This document shows positions 1-11,800 of a stretch of DNA of 64,000 nucleotides, piece by piece. Made by a program: the position numbers and the translations under genes. The stretch's first letter is position 1. Each line of letters opens with the position of its first letter. The notes under the pieces were generated by a model. That model was not told the origin of the DNA and made no database searches. It saw nothing but the letters and a program-made list of their open reading frames with translations. The stretch is from Cunninghamia lanceolata (Eukaryota; Streptophyta; Pinopsida; Cupressales; Cupressaceae). The stretch spans positions 5,146,001 to 5,210,000 of the forward strand of contig BSBN01001687.1 of the NCBI GenBank assembly GCA_027924645.1, in the 5' to 3' direction.

Positions 1-1599
1 CAATCACGTTATGAGTTCTTGGTAGAGCCAGTGTCCCATCCTACATATGACACCCCTGAATCCCATATCATTTGCCACATTGTTGGAGCTGATTTCCCCC
101 TCTATGGAAAAATATTTGCCTATCTTAAAGAGAATACCCTCCCACCTGATCTCTCCAGTAACCAAAAATGAACCTTCATCCGTCAGGCATCTCGGTATGC
201 TATTGTCGCCCATAATAAGTTGATCCTTTGTCAAAACTGGGGGCAACTCCTCAACCTGGTTGTGGATTTCGATTTTTGAATGCCACCTTTTTCTAAAAGA
301 GGATACCAATAAGGATTGTGATGACTTTCACTAAGACAAGGGTGCATAGCAAAGCAAGCTTCCCATGGCAAAAATCTTGGCACAAAACATCAACCTGTCC
401 AAAGAAGAACACTATACCGACAAACTCAAGCTAATTCTATATCAATTATGGAAAAAAGACACATCTAATGGAAGAATGTTTTGCTAATCAGTTAACTTAC
501 AAAGTCTTGGATTTTTGTCATTATGTCTTCCTATGCTACTCAAGGATGCCAAAAGTTAGAGATGCTATGATGAGGGCATAATCTTTTTCTTTGTCTGCTG
601 CTTGTGGATCAAACTTTAGTAATGTGATGACTTTTGTATAATGACATGATCAACAAAAGATCATTGAGGACTTCGGAGGTCTAAACATGGAAAAGGGCAA
701 TCCTTGTCTGTTGAAATGCAAGAAGTACTCAGGTCATCTAGATTCAAGTTTGACTAGATACTTGTATCAACTTGCTATATCAAAATCCATGTAAGGAATA
801 CACAGGTCATCTCAGTTTAATTATACCTGGATGCTTGTATTTTCTTACAACATTTTGAAAGGAGAAAAGAAACAAAAAATTGCCCAATGATGAAAGCAAA
901 GTACTTGTGCTCTAATGATGACAAAGTATCCACATCCATTCCATATCCAAAAATCCATATCAACCATGCAATAAGAAAATCTTGCAATCTATCAAATGAA
1001 AGCCTGTATTTCTTCATCCCTTTTTCTTCCACCTATCTATATCATCTCTATGTCGATTGAGTACATTTGGACATATCAAAAACATAGCCTAGGTATCATA
1101 TCACATGAGATAGTCATTCACATGATTAAATCATTTTGCATACATAATAAGTGCATTAGGTCATCCACATACATTTGCATCCATATATCATCTCAAAAAT
1201 CAAAAACATAGACAAATACATATAGAGCTGCATAATCATCTCAAAAACATTTCACATCTGCATGGGCATATCAAATCATCCTAATCCATCTAGTATGCAT
1301 CACATATACAAAACATCATAAGATAGATTGCATCCATAATATATAAACATAGAGCATGTACATATAGAGTATCAATAACTGCATCATCATATAACCATCA
1401 AATAATGTCCAAATGTACAATATATCAAAATATCTGTCCATCTCTCAGAGTCATGTCATGAAAAGTATACAAAGTACAAAAAGATAGTGATACATGTCTC
1501 AGGGCAAAATAATACATAGACGGCTATCTAAGCCATCAAAAATGTGTACATCAAGCCAAAAATTGGTACAAGTGTCAAAATCTAGCTAACCTTGTTGAC
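1..1599. other. Left edge, no recognisable gene
   Basis: A minus-strand open stretch of 101 codons at 4-309 has no domain I recognise; it begins with a Met-Val-Ser-Ser run and shows no membrane segment or repeat. It lies downstream of the PMD pseudogene and on the same strand, so it may belong to the same mobile element. From 310 to 1,600 the DNA is AT-rich and non-coding. The 1,050-1,450 part is thick with short recurring words such as CATCATCTCAAAAACAT and ACATATAGAG, which look like a decayed 3' untranslated or LTR-internal region. Confidence 0.35.
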
Positions 1600-2039
1600 A
1601 TGGAGCACTGCTCCCTACACTACCCTCTCCTCTATCACCCCCTGACTGCTAGGGACCTCTCACTGATGCCACATATCAGGATCCACCTGCCCTCTGTGAT
1701 GCCCCAGATTGACTCCTGTAACTGGGCGCACGCTAGTCCACTAACACTACCCCATGGTATAATCCTCTGTAATACTAAGTTTGAGCCTGTGCTCTGGCAA
1801 GCTCACCTTGTACCTGGGCTAACTGTGTCTATGCTTGCTACACTTGTGCAACCAAAAAGCTTGTAGTATTATCTATACCCAGGGTTGCCACTACTGCATC
1901 TCTCTCCGCTCTGATTGCTCGCACACTCGCTAGGGCTACATCTCGCTCTCTGGATATCTCTGATATCCATCCCGCATCTGCCTCTCTCCGAGACTCTACT
2001 TCTCTTAGGTGGGCTCTCAACTACCTAATCTGACCCTGT

Positions 2040-2260
2040 AAAGTAATAATGGCATACTACTATAAGTCAAGTTGCGGAGCCTACCCTACCTGTCCCTGTC
2101 CCTGTGCCACCTACTATGCTGGCACCTACCCTTGCACCTACTACTGTGCCACCTGTTGTGGTGGCGACATCTGCCTCTACGGTGCCACCTACTATATTGG
2201 CACCTGTACCTGCACCTGCCCTATAGCCTGTGGCTGTATAATGGCCTGCTGACCTGAAGG
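2040..2260 (-). repeat. Minisatellite-like linker of the PMD pseudogene
   Basis: On the minus strand the sequence repeats GTAGGTGGCAC-type 12-base words and encodes a Val-Gly-Gly-Thr-rich linker between the PMD core and its coiled-coil tail. The Cys/Tyr-rich reading on the plus strand is only the complement of this repeat. Confidence 0.6.
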
Positions 2261-3565
2261 TCCCTTCCTGGACCTCCTCCTCTGTCTCGGTCTGCCACCA
2301 GCTCCTCCTCCATCTCCTCCTCCACCATCATCTCCTTGACCTCCTCTCCCCTTCCCCTGTCTCCTCCTCCTACTGCTAGCTCCACCCTCGTCCTCTCAAT
2401 CCTCCTCGTCTATGCGGGGTGCCAACTCTCTAGTTCTTGAATATCTGGGAAATGGATGAGTTGTGAACCACTCCTCATAATCTGGTGTCATACCTGCATC
2501 TATTATATCCCTCCTCATAGGCCAAGCTACATAGGGGATTTGATGAAAGTCTGCCAAAGCCTCCTCATACGATGCCACGGGACCCCACCTATATCTCTCT
2601 ACATGGGTCCTTGCGAATCGCCCCTGCCCTTGTGGCCTGCCCTGCACTCTGCCAAACTACCTCTATACCTTACTAACAATCTACTGCTCTAATATGTACC
2701 TCATCCTACCAATAAGCCACCAAGTCTAGAAACAGTATGGCAGCTCATTAGCCTCATCCTCCCATACCTCACAGTCTAGGTATGGGGGCCAGATAACTAG
2801 ATCCACATTATCTAGCGCATGTCTCCAATACTCAAGCTTCCCTAGCTTGTGTTGGAAAATCATACCTACATATCCATAGCTGTAGGGCTCACCTCTCTGC
2901 CTGTGAAAAAGACATATCAGTCACGTGATAGCTATGTACTCCCATAACCAAAACTACAAAAGAGACGCACCTGCTGACAAACTAGCCCCTCTGTGATACA
3001 CAACCTAGTGCATATCTCTGTACAAGTGTGCTAGCATGTACACACCCCATGCATACCGAGTCCCATCAGTAATCATGCTCTCCAGTACCCTCCCCTAGCT
3101 AGTCAGAAACCTATGTGACCTCCTATCGGGGCATACTACGCCACTGATCAGTCTCACCACTAACCCTGGGAAGTAGTCATAGCAGTCATGAATGTCCTGC
3201 CATGAAATCACCTGCTCAACTAGAGCTGGGTCATCAAGAACATGTCTGCACTTAGCCAATCCCGCATCACCTTATGACTCGTACTCTACCAACTCTCCCT
3301 GAATAGGGAGGTGCAGAATCCTGTACATGTCCTCTAGAGTGATCTCCATCTCCCCAGTCGGTAGATGGAATGTCCCATCCTCGCTGTGGAATCGCTCCAC
3401 CGCTGCAATCAGCAACCCGCGGTTCATGCGAACCTCAAACGTGAAACAAATGTAATGCAGACCCATAGCACCAAGCACCTCGCAGTCCATCTCTGTCAAC
3501 ATATACCACTGCAACAACGACAAAGGGAACTGCTCTCATCACATCAGGGTATCCCAGATATCCTC

Positions 3566-4124
3566 CTATAATAAGGCAAAGCATAGCGTCAAAGAAATCC
3601 ATATCCAAGCAAACCTACTTAAAGCAATCAAACTATCCTATCATTAACTTAACACATCAAATTAATCAAAACAACATATCATCTCTTGACTAGATTCTTG
3701 GCAATCTCAGAGATCGCTTATCAATTGACGCATCGATCAAGGTGCCAATTGGGTTAATTTCATTAAGTCAACTGATTATCCTAGTGCAAATGCATCGAAC
3801 CAGGTGGCAAATGTGCCGATTCATATCATATGCACCGCTTCACCATGAATGCGCCAATCCTTGAAGTGTATGCATCGTTCTGGCACATGCGCTGCTTATT
3901 GTGTCACATACGCAGTTCCACAATGGATGCACCAATTCCTAGACTATATGCGCACATATATCATATGTGCCATAAGATCACTTAGATGCACAACTTCGTG
4001 TCATATGCACCATTTCAGAGCGCATATGCACCAAACTATAGTTCGGCGCATCTGTCCTAGCTTTTTTCCTAAGCATTTATTGGCCTAATAAATGACTTTT
4101 AGCGAGTTTTGTCAAACTACATAC
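3566..4124 (-). other. Putative intron of the PMD pseudogene
   Basis: On the minus strand this starts with GTATGTAG after CCACCG and ends with TTATTATAG before GAGGATATCTGG. Removing it joins exon 1 (25 codons) to exon 2 in phase, which supports a real splice pair. Between about 3,780 and 4,060 it holds many copies of a loose motif around ATGCGCCA/ATGCACCA (TGGTGCAT/TGGCGCAT on the gene strand). Confidence 0.55.
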
Positions 4125-4289
4125 CGGTGGTCCTGCCTCAGGTGGCCGATCGAATGGTCAAACTTGCTCAAACTGGTGCTCCTTGTGCGGAATATCCATA
4201 TCTCTGTCGACTGCTCTAGTTCCTCTACTCTCTAAGACCAATCAACTAAGGACAAGTGTACAAATGAATAGAACTTGTGGACCTAGCTC

Positions 4290-4300
4290 CTATATATAGT
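4290..4300 (-). promoter_or_regulatory. TATA-type promoter upstream of the PMD start
   Basis: TACTATATATAGG on the minus strand lies about 90 bases upstream of the ATG at 4199. It sits inside the leader, not in the LTR, so the PMD gene may have brought its own promoter. Confidence 0.4.
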
Positions 4301-4576
4301 AAGTGAAGCATAGCAGACTGTGTGACAACTGTGACTATTTCTTGTATCTATTCCTCCGAACCATGTCCTATTTTTCTCCATCCTAACCCACTTTTCACCT
4401 ACTTCTTCGTGAGATTGTCCATCTCACACTTTCTGTCATCTTCTTGTCCAATCTCCTGAGGGGGTATCCTGTTGTTAAACTTGTACTAGGGGCAAACTAG
4501 GGCATGTACCATTGTCAAAAATTCTTATTCTTTGAAACAACGTGATAAAAATACATTGCATCAAAGAGAGGCAAAA

Positions 4577-5540
4577 TGTATACACCTGAAAATGACATGA
4601 CTCTACTTAAATAAATATTTTAAATATTTATTTCATCTTCACATTCCTCTATCAATAAATAAATAAATTTATTTATTTATTTGATTCATTTCCTCCCATT
4701 TAATTAAATAAATTACATTTATTTAATTAATTCCATCTATATCAACTTTATTCTTCTAAAAAAATTAAATAATTTTAATTATTTAATTAAATCTTTTATT
4801 CTTCGAAATTTAAATAAAATGCAATTTTATTTAAATTAAATCTTAAATCTCCAAAAAAAAAATATAATTAAATATTTTATTTATTCTTCCAAATCATGTG
4901 CAAATAATTAAATAAATTTATTTATTTAATTATTCTTCCTTATCTTCTAAAAAATCTTCAATATCTTCTAAAAATAAATTCGTCTTGTCATACAAAAGCA
5001 AAAGCTAAGTTAACTGATTTAAAGCTATCAACAAAGCTCTTAAATTAGAAAAAATATTCTAATTTAAGAAATAAAAACTCATCCTCATGAAGAAAGCAGT
5101 TAACTCAACAAAGCATCTTTTTGAATGACACATGTCCTTCTTCTATTTGCGTACGTTCTCTTGAACATCCTCTACCATTGATCTTCTCCTTCTCAAGTCT
5201 ATAAATGAAACCCTCTTCTTCTATTTCACATATCCAACTTTCGAGTAAACTTATGCTGTAGAATCTATAGCGTGCCATTGGCACCCCACTTTCACATCAC
5301 TTCATATATCATCCATTCCACATTGTGTTGAAGCGCATCTTTAACACAACAAGTAACCAAGCTATTTCTCCTTGTCATATTGAGGAATCGAAGCAAGGAA
5401 GAAAGCTTCCTGAGGGCCATCTTCATCACCAAAAGATCAAAAGAGAATAGGCAAACAATGGAAATCGCAAGGTAAAAAGGTTGTGAGTATCTCTCTCTTA
5501 TTTTAAATCCTTTTTGTTTGCACATTCCATTAATGTTTTG
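4577..5540 (-). repeat. LTR-like sequence upstream of the PMD gene
   Basis: Read on the minus strand it ends GGTGTATACA at 4577, followed by TTTTGCCTCTCTTTGA. The plus-strand sequence at 63,040-63,982 ends GGTGTCTACA followed by TTTTGCCCCTCTTTGA and has the same layout: an upstream TATA (here near 5,200-5,207), purine-rich sequence, then a run of AT-rich palindromes built on AAATAAATTTATTT (4,610-4,970 here). The 5' limit is approximate and I could not fix a target duplication. It is about 380 bases upstream of the PMD start on the same strand, so it is probably the 5' LTR of the element carrying that gene. Confidence 0.55.
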
Positions 5541-5589
5541 GGTTTTTATAATTAGTTTTATTCATCCCATTTTACCCATCACATGGTCT

Positions 5590-6543
5590 ATTAGAGTAAA
5601 CTTCATATGTGTCCTGTGTGGGGAAGAAGAAAAGAGCCTTGATTATCTTCTAGTCCATTGTCCCTTTATCAGGTATTGCTGGAACTAGCTCTTCAAACAA
5701 CTAAATTGGGTTATACCATTATTGAAAACATTCCTATTATTCTTCAAAATTTGGCCAAACCTATTTTCAAAATCAACTTTCGCATGCTTATGGGAAGTGA
5801 ACCTGTCCATGGTGATATGACATATTTGGGGAGAAAACATTTTTTTAGATTTTTAGAAAAAAATATCTTTGACAGTACAAAAGGCTTGTGGGGACTTAGA
5901 TAAAGCAATTTCTAAAGTGGTGATGACTAAGGTTAGGAAGACAAGAAACTATAATTCCAAGTGGATGAGTTGGGATGAATTGATGATAAAAAAATGGTCT
6001 CACTTGGAATCGAATACTAATGGAATAGCTGTCCAGGAAAATAACCAAAGAATGGATCAAAACTTAGTAACATGAAGCCCTCCAACACAACCTTTTGTCA
6101 AATTGAACTTTGACGGAGCATGTCAAGGCAACCCACGGTTATCATGAATGGGTTGTGACATCAGAAATGGTGCAAGGTATTCGATAGTGGCCAAATCAAC
6201 CACAATTTTGCAAGGAACTAACAATGAGGCTGAGGCATGGGCACTCCTACATGGAATTCAATTGGCCATAGACCACAATTTTAGAACCCTTTGGATTGAG
6301 GGGGATTCTTTAAATGTCATCAGGACAATCAAGGAAATGAAAATAGAGAATTGAAGGGTTGAATACATCCTACAACAAGCACTAGAATTGATGAAAAAGA
6401 TAGACACTTTCCAAGTAACACACTACTACAGAGAAGGGAACAAGTTTGCAGATGCATTGGCTAACAGGGCCATTGACCAAATTCACGATGAAATGATTTT
6501 CAACCCAAGGCAGGGAAAGGTGCGCACTCAACTAATGACCTAG
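5590..6543 (+). pseudogene. LINE (L1-type) C-terminal zinc finger and RNase H
   Basis: This is the 3' end of a non-LTR retrotransposon polyprotein, all in one frame. At 5608-5661 is a zf-RVT domain: ICVLCGEEE with a CX2C pair, then LLVHCPF with the His-Cys pair and a Trp-Asn after it. From about 6100 an RNase H domain follows with its acidic set visible: LNFDGACQGNP (D at 6112), NNEAEAWALL (E), EGDS (D), and KFADALANRA (D). Stops interrupt it after the zinc finger, before the RNase H domain and inside it. The RT and endonuclease domains are absent, as in 5'-truncated LINE copies. The frame ends at TAG 6541. A pol-less LTR element is inserted 69 bases downstream, and the LINE 3' tail resumes at 16,080. 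Confidence 0.8.
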
Positions 6544-6611
6544 ACAAGAGAAGACAGACTCGCTTCTTAGGCGTAGCTATATAGACTTTACAGGAGAGAT
6601 TTTTTATAAGT

Positions 6612-6930
6612 TGTATAAATCTAGTCCATCATTAAGTAGATAACAACCACACAAATGAGGATAAATTTGACCAGTAGTATTGGCCACTCAGGCGAGTATA
6701 AATAAGAGAAGTTAAGGCACCTGAACTCCATGAAAAGAAGATAGGAATCCTCTATCATGTAGTTGTGGCAAGTAACCTCCCACAAACATAGTGTGAGGTG
6801 TTGAAGTAAGTCGACACATCTCAAAAATGACTCTAACAACCTTGACACATTCAAATAGACATGTGCCAAGTCACCTAAGTAGGCTTAACTCCTATGTGTA
6901 TGCCTAGATGATTAAGGTAGTACACTAACA
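6612..6930 (-). repeat. 3' LTR of a pol-less LTR element
   Basis: It is 319 bases, with TG/CA ends on both strands, and matches 15,763-16,079 at roughly 90% by eye. The bases before it (6607-6611) are TAAGT, and the same TAAGT follows the other LTR (16,080-16,084), a perfect 5-base target duplication. On the minus strand the polypurine tract TTAAGGGGGG lies directly upstream (6931-6940), fixing the orientation as minus. Confidence 0.9.
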
Positions 6931-7909
6931 CCCCCCTTAAGCATAGCTTAGGTGAGTATCATGAAAAATAGGTCTTAGCTATAAAACTTGGTGAGGTACC
7001 TATGTACAATGCAAAAGAAAAATGAGTCCTGACCATGAAGCCTAATAAGGTACTCAAGTACAATGCAAACTCATAAACTAGAGAAAGATAGAAAACCTAG
7101 TGGTAAAAAACTATCCTTCAAAAAAGAGAAGTTATATAGGTGAAGAAGTACTACTTCTTTCACTAAGTACAATATAAGATTCCCCCCATAGAAGAGAAAA
7201 TAATAGAAGGTCTATGAGACACTCCCATAATACATGTCATGTTGCACTAATGTTGGATTGTCAACAAAGGGTGCAAATGTAGATCTAAGAATGTCGAATA
7301 GTTCCTTCTCTTGGGAAGAAAATTAACCACCTGAAGATGTAGGATATCTTCCCATGTGAGAAGATGTGTGTATGATCTTGAATCATGTTGAAGCTGATCC
7401 AAGGATGATGTTTCCCATGTCAATGCCTTTGAAGAATGCTCAGGTGTCCCCATGTCGATGCTGAAGGATGCCATAATCAAATCAGGTGCATGCCTAATAG
7501 ATGAGGATGATGACAATCCAGAACCATGTCTAGGACGATGTAGACCATGAATATCCAAAGTGGACAATGTTGATGTAGATTCATTAAAACTATCATCAAA
7601 GAGAAGACTGATGTCCTCAATGTGTGCTTCCATGTCAGCAATGCAGGACTCTACAAACAAACAAGTGATGTCAAGTAGAAATTTGTCCCAATCAACAATG
7701 CTAGGAAGACTGATATCCTATTCCAAAGAAGCACTGGAAGCTTTCAAAGAAGTGACTTTAGAATCTAATGAAGCAACAGTAGGAGTGATGACTTCTTCTA
7801 TGTCACTGGAACATTTTGTTTCTGTATCATGATTAGGGATGTGAGTTGTGATCAAGGTAGGATCATGTGGGAATGGAGAAACATTCGAGTCTCCATATAT
7901 CTCCCAAAT
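6931..7909 (-). mobile_element. Internal 3' part of the pol-less LTR element
   Basis: Together with 14,279-15,762 this makes about 2.5 kb of internal sequence after removal of the nested chromovirus. No gag, protease, RT or integrase motif is visible. The longest minus-strand open stretch (7660-7247, 137 codons) is Ser/His/Leu-rich and not recognised. At 6,964-7,070 a unit of about 55 bases ending in ACAATGCAAA occurs twice in tandem. The size and lack of genes fit a non-autonomous element of the LARD/TRIM kind; Ty1/copia affinity is suggested only by its short LTRs and GGGGGG tract. Confidence 0.65.
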
Positions 7910-8759
7910 TGATGCAGGAGCATCCAGTGGTGTAAGGGTAATCTTCCATCATCCAAAAAAAGATGTGTTTCAAAATTGTTGATGTTTTTTCTATTTCTTT
8001 TCAAAATTTGTAGTTCTAGTTCCATAATCACTTGAATAATGATGTAGAACTTTTAGTTTTCCCAAACTGCTAAAAATAGCAACCTGCAATTTTTAGAAAG
8101 TTTGCATTTGAGTATGGAATGAAGTGAAAATTTAAAGGAAGCTTCATAACTGAAAAATAAGACCTTTGGCGAAGGAATCATGCAAAGATCATTTGCGAGA
8201 TGAAAGATTTTAAAGTTTTTGTTTCCTGAAAAATGCCTAAAAATTATTCAAACTCAGGTTTGAGGCACTAAATGGTCCCATATGGGCCTGAAAATGGCCG
8301 GAACTAGCAGAGTAGGTTCATAGCACATAGAGCACTCCATGAGCTTTCTGACGCATAAACAATTCATCAATCAGACACCTAAATCAAAATTTATGGCTCC
8401 TAGAAGTTGACCTATTTTTGGAGGGAGATGTCAATTTCAAAATTAGATTGTTGGCCGCTAAAAAGGCTATTACTAACCATTTTTGGAAACCCTGGGAGTA
8501 GTAGAGTTAAGGGGGAAAGTGTAGAGTCAAGAATAGGTGGGAAAAAAGAAACCCCAGCTAATTGGGGTTACAAAAGTTAGATGATTCCAGAGTCTTGTGA
8601 TAGTAAGCTATAATGTGTTGCAGCCTGTGGAGCGTTGATTCCTTTGATTGTATTTGAGCTTCTATAATGTAATAAGTTGTCCAAATCAATAAATAAAGTT
8701 TTATTTTCTATGTACAATTTTTGTTGTTGTGTGTTTTATGATTTACCCCCTTCATCAAG
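7910..8759 (+). repeat. 5' LTR of chromovirus
   Basis: It is 850 bases, starting TGATGCAGGAGCATC and ending CTTCATCA. It matches 13,423-14,273 at roughly 90% by eye, with most differences being transitions. The 5 bases before it (7905-7909) are CAAAT and are repeated after the 3' LTR (14,274-14,278). The first 16 bases can fold into a GATGC-AGGA-GCATC hairpin. Confidence 0.93.
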
Positions 8760-8761
8760 TG

Positions 8762-8776
8762 GTATTAGAGTAAGGG
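8762..8776 (+). promoter_or_regulatory. Primer binding site of chromovirus
   Basis: TGGTATTAGAG lies two bases after the 5' LTR. It is one transition away from TGGTATCAGAG, the common plant site complementary to initiator tRNA-Met. Confidence 0.75.
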
Positions 8777-8896
8777 TTCCTAAGTGTGTAGACAGATCAC
8801 CGACCATGAGGCAGTTTGCACCAGGACCTGAGGTTGTGGGTTTGCTACGGAGATTAAGATGGCTCCACAAGAAATCATATTGGGAGGAATACTTTA

Positions 8897-11800
8897 ATGG
8901 AAGAGGATTTTAGAGCCCTACAAAGGCAAATCAATGCATTTCAAGAGGAGCTACGAAGAGGGTTTGAGCCGAGAACAAGAGAAGAAAATGAAGCTGAAGC
9001 TGAAGAAGAGCTATCTAAGAAAGAATAAGAAGCTACAGGAGGTCCTACAAAAGTTAGGTTGTTGAGGGCCATTTCTAAGATTGGAAAGAGGCCCAAGATT
9101 GAAGTTTCTACATATTCTAGAGATTTGAATCTGGAACATCTCATTGATTGGATCAATGACATGGAGGAGTATTTTGAGTATGAAGATGTGGAGGACCCAG
9201 ATCGGGTCAAGTTTGCAAAAACAAAGTTGAAGGGCCGTGCAAATATTTTGTGGAAGGAGATCTAGTTAGAGAGGAACAGAAGAGGAAAAGGAAAGATTAC
9301 CAGATGGGATCAGATGGTGTAGAAACTGAAGAAGTAGTTCATTCCTGTGGACTATGAGATAGAGCTTTTGAAGAAGCTATAAGGATTGAAGCAAGGTAAC
9401 AAGTCTGTTAAGGAGTATACAGAAGAGTTTTATAAGATTACTATTAGGACAGGCCATGTAGAGCCAAATAAGGAGAAGGTAGCTAGTTACGTTAATGGGT
9501 TGAGGCCAAGTATTCAAGAGGAGTTGAGCCTGGTTAGACTGACCACCATAGAAGATGCATACCTATTTTCCCTGAAGGTGGAAGAGAAGCTGAATAAAAG
9601 ATTTGATAGCAAGCAAAGGGGAAGAGGTCAAGGTGGAAGGACTGGTAGAAGACCCTATGGGGGATGAAATGAAGATTCAAAGAAAAGTTAAGAAGCCAGC
9701 ACTAGTCGAAATCAAAGAGGAGATAATACCTACTGCCCTCGTGACTAGAACAATGGTGAACAAAGAGGAAGAGGAAGAGGTAGACCTGGAAGAGGAGGTT
9801 TTAGAGGAACCTATTTCCAATGTGGAGAAGAAGGACATCGAGCATATGAGTGTCTAGAACATCAAGGAAGGACAAATAGAAGACCAGAAGGTAATGCATG
9901 AGTTGCACATGTAGATGAAGATGCGCAGTCTGAGTGTTCTGAAGATGTTGAAAGGGGAGAAACCCTAGTTGTCAGAAGAACTTTGTTAAATGAGGAAAAA
10001 GAACCCAATCAGAGGAAGAGTTTATTCTGCACAAGGTGCAAATGTGAAGGTAAGTGTTGTGATATTATTATTGATAGTGGAAGCACTGATAATCTTGTTT
10101 CAGAGGAGATGGTTGACAAGTTGAAGTTGACAAGAAGAAAGCATCCACATCCATATCAAATTGCATGGTTGCAAAAGGACCATAGCGCTTTGGTCAATGA
10201 GTAGTGTTTAGTGAAGTTCAAGATTGGAGACTACCATGATGAGGTGATGTGTGATATCATACCAATGGACGCATGTCATATACTGTTGGGGAGGCCATGG
10301 CAGTATGATAGGATCGCTATCTATGATGGCCATGCAAACACATATTCCCTAACAAAGGATGGAGTTCATCATAAATTGAAGCCATTGAAGGAGGTGGAAG
10401 AAAAGGTATGTGGTACTGCCAGAATTTACTTAGTAGATGGTCAAAAAAATTTGGAGGGTATGAAGCATGAACATCATTGCTTTGCATTGATTCCTAAGAT
10501 TAGTCAAAAGAAATGTGAAGATATACTAGTAGAAGTTTTAGATATGTTAGAAGAATTTGAGGACATTATCTCTGATAATGTACCAAAAGGTTTACCACCA
10601 GTGAGGAAGATAAGTCATCAAATGGATTTGATACCAAGAGCCAGTTTGCCAAATAACGTAGCCTATAGAATGACTCCAGTAGAGAGTGAAGAGTTGAACA
10701 GACAAGTTCAGGAGTTGTTGAGGAAGGGATTGATAAGAGAGAGCCTAAGTCCATGTGTGGTACCTATAGTACTAGCACCAAAGAAAGATGGAGAGTGGAG
10801 AATGTGTACGGACTCTTGAGCCATCAATTAGATCACAATCAAGTACAGATTTCCATTGCCCAGAATGGATGACATAATGGACTATTTGAGTGGAGCCAAG
10901 TACTTCATGAAGATTGACCTGAAGAGTGGGTATCACCAGATCCATATCAGAGAAGGAGATGAGTGGAAGATAGCCTTCAAGATAAAGGAAGGTTTGTATG
11001 AGTGGTTAGTCATGCCATTTGGGCTAACCAATGCATTGAGCACATTCATGTGACTCATGAACGAGGTACAGAAAGAATTTTTGGGAAGTTTTGTTATTGT
11101 TTACTTAGATGATATTTTGATTTTCAGTAAGACTTGGGATGAGCGTCTGATGCATATTAGAAGAGTTTTAGAGAAACTGAGGGAGGAGAAGTTGTTGATT
11201 AATCTGAAGAAATGTAGTTTGGCAAAGAAGGAGTTCGTATACCTGGGATTTGTTGTCTCAGAGGAAGGTCTTAAGATGGGCCCAAAGAAGGTGAGGGCTA
11301 TCATTGAATGGCATATGCCAAGGAGTGCTTCCAACGTAAGATCTTTTCATGGTTTGGCAAGTTTTTACAGAAAGTTTATCAAGAATTTTAGTAGCATTTG
11401 TACACCCCTAACTAAGACAATGAGAGGGGATATAAACGAGTTTAGATGTACTAAAGGAATAGACAAGAGCTTTGATATATTGAAGCAAAAAGTTGTAGAG
11501 CAACCTATTTTGGCACTTGTAGATTTCAATAAGGTATTTCAGGTAGATTGTGATGCTAGTGGTAGTGGTATAAGAGCTATTTTGAGTCAAGAAGGTAAGC
11601 CCTTTGCCTATTTTAGTGAGAAGATTAATGATGCCAAGAAAAAGTATTATGTTTATGATCAAGAGTTTTATGCAATATTTCAATCTTTGAAGAAATGGAG
11701 ACATTATTTGTTACAAAAGGAGTTTGTTTTATATACTAATCATCAGGCTTTGTAGTATCTTAATAGTCAAGGAAAGTTGAAGCAGAGGCACTTAAAATGG

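Larger units (their letters stand above)
1838..4199 (-). pseudogene. Plant mobile domain (PMD) protein, degenerate, two exons
   Basis: PMD proteins (Pfam PF10536, the MAIN/MAIL1 type) occur as host nuclear proteins and inside transposons. Exon 1 (4199-4125) encodes 25 codons with one TGA. After the intron, exon 2 starts at 3565 in the same phase. It shows AVERFHSEDGTFHLPTGEM followed by ITLEDMYRILHLPI (3430-3300), the classic PMD core. Further along come YAWGVYMLAHLYRDMH (about 3060-3010), a WLWEYIAI block (about 2940), WRHALDNVDLVIWPPY (about 2820-2780), and a QGRPQGQGRF segment leading to a Trp-rich end at 2647-2396. A Gly/Val-rich linker (2260-2040) and a charged, probably coiled-coil tail (2020-1838) follow. 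Stops interrupt it at the TGA-TGA pair near 3540, at TAA near 3271, and at several later points, so it cannot make a full protein. The reading frame holds across the intron and through the PMD core. Confidence 0.82.

Noticed and set aside
2049..2252. Cys/Tyr-rich 67-codon frame resembling a metal-binding peptide
   Set aside because: It is the complement of the Gly/Val-coding minisatellite in the PMD pseudogene, and no start context or second copy supports it.
9603..9857. Acidic 84-codon frame
   Set aside because: Out-of-frame reading of the Arg/Gly-rich end of chromovirus gag; the gag frame carries the zinc knuckle.
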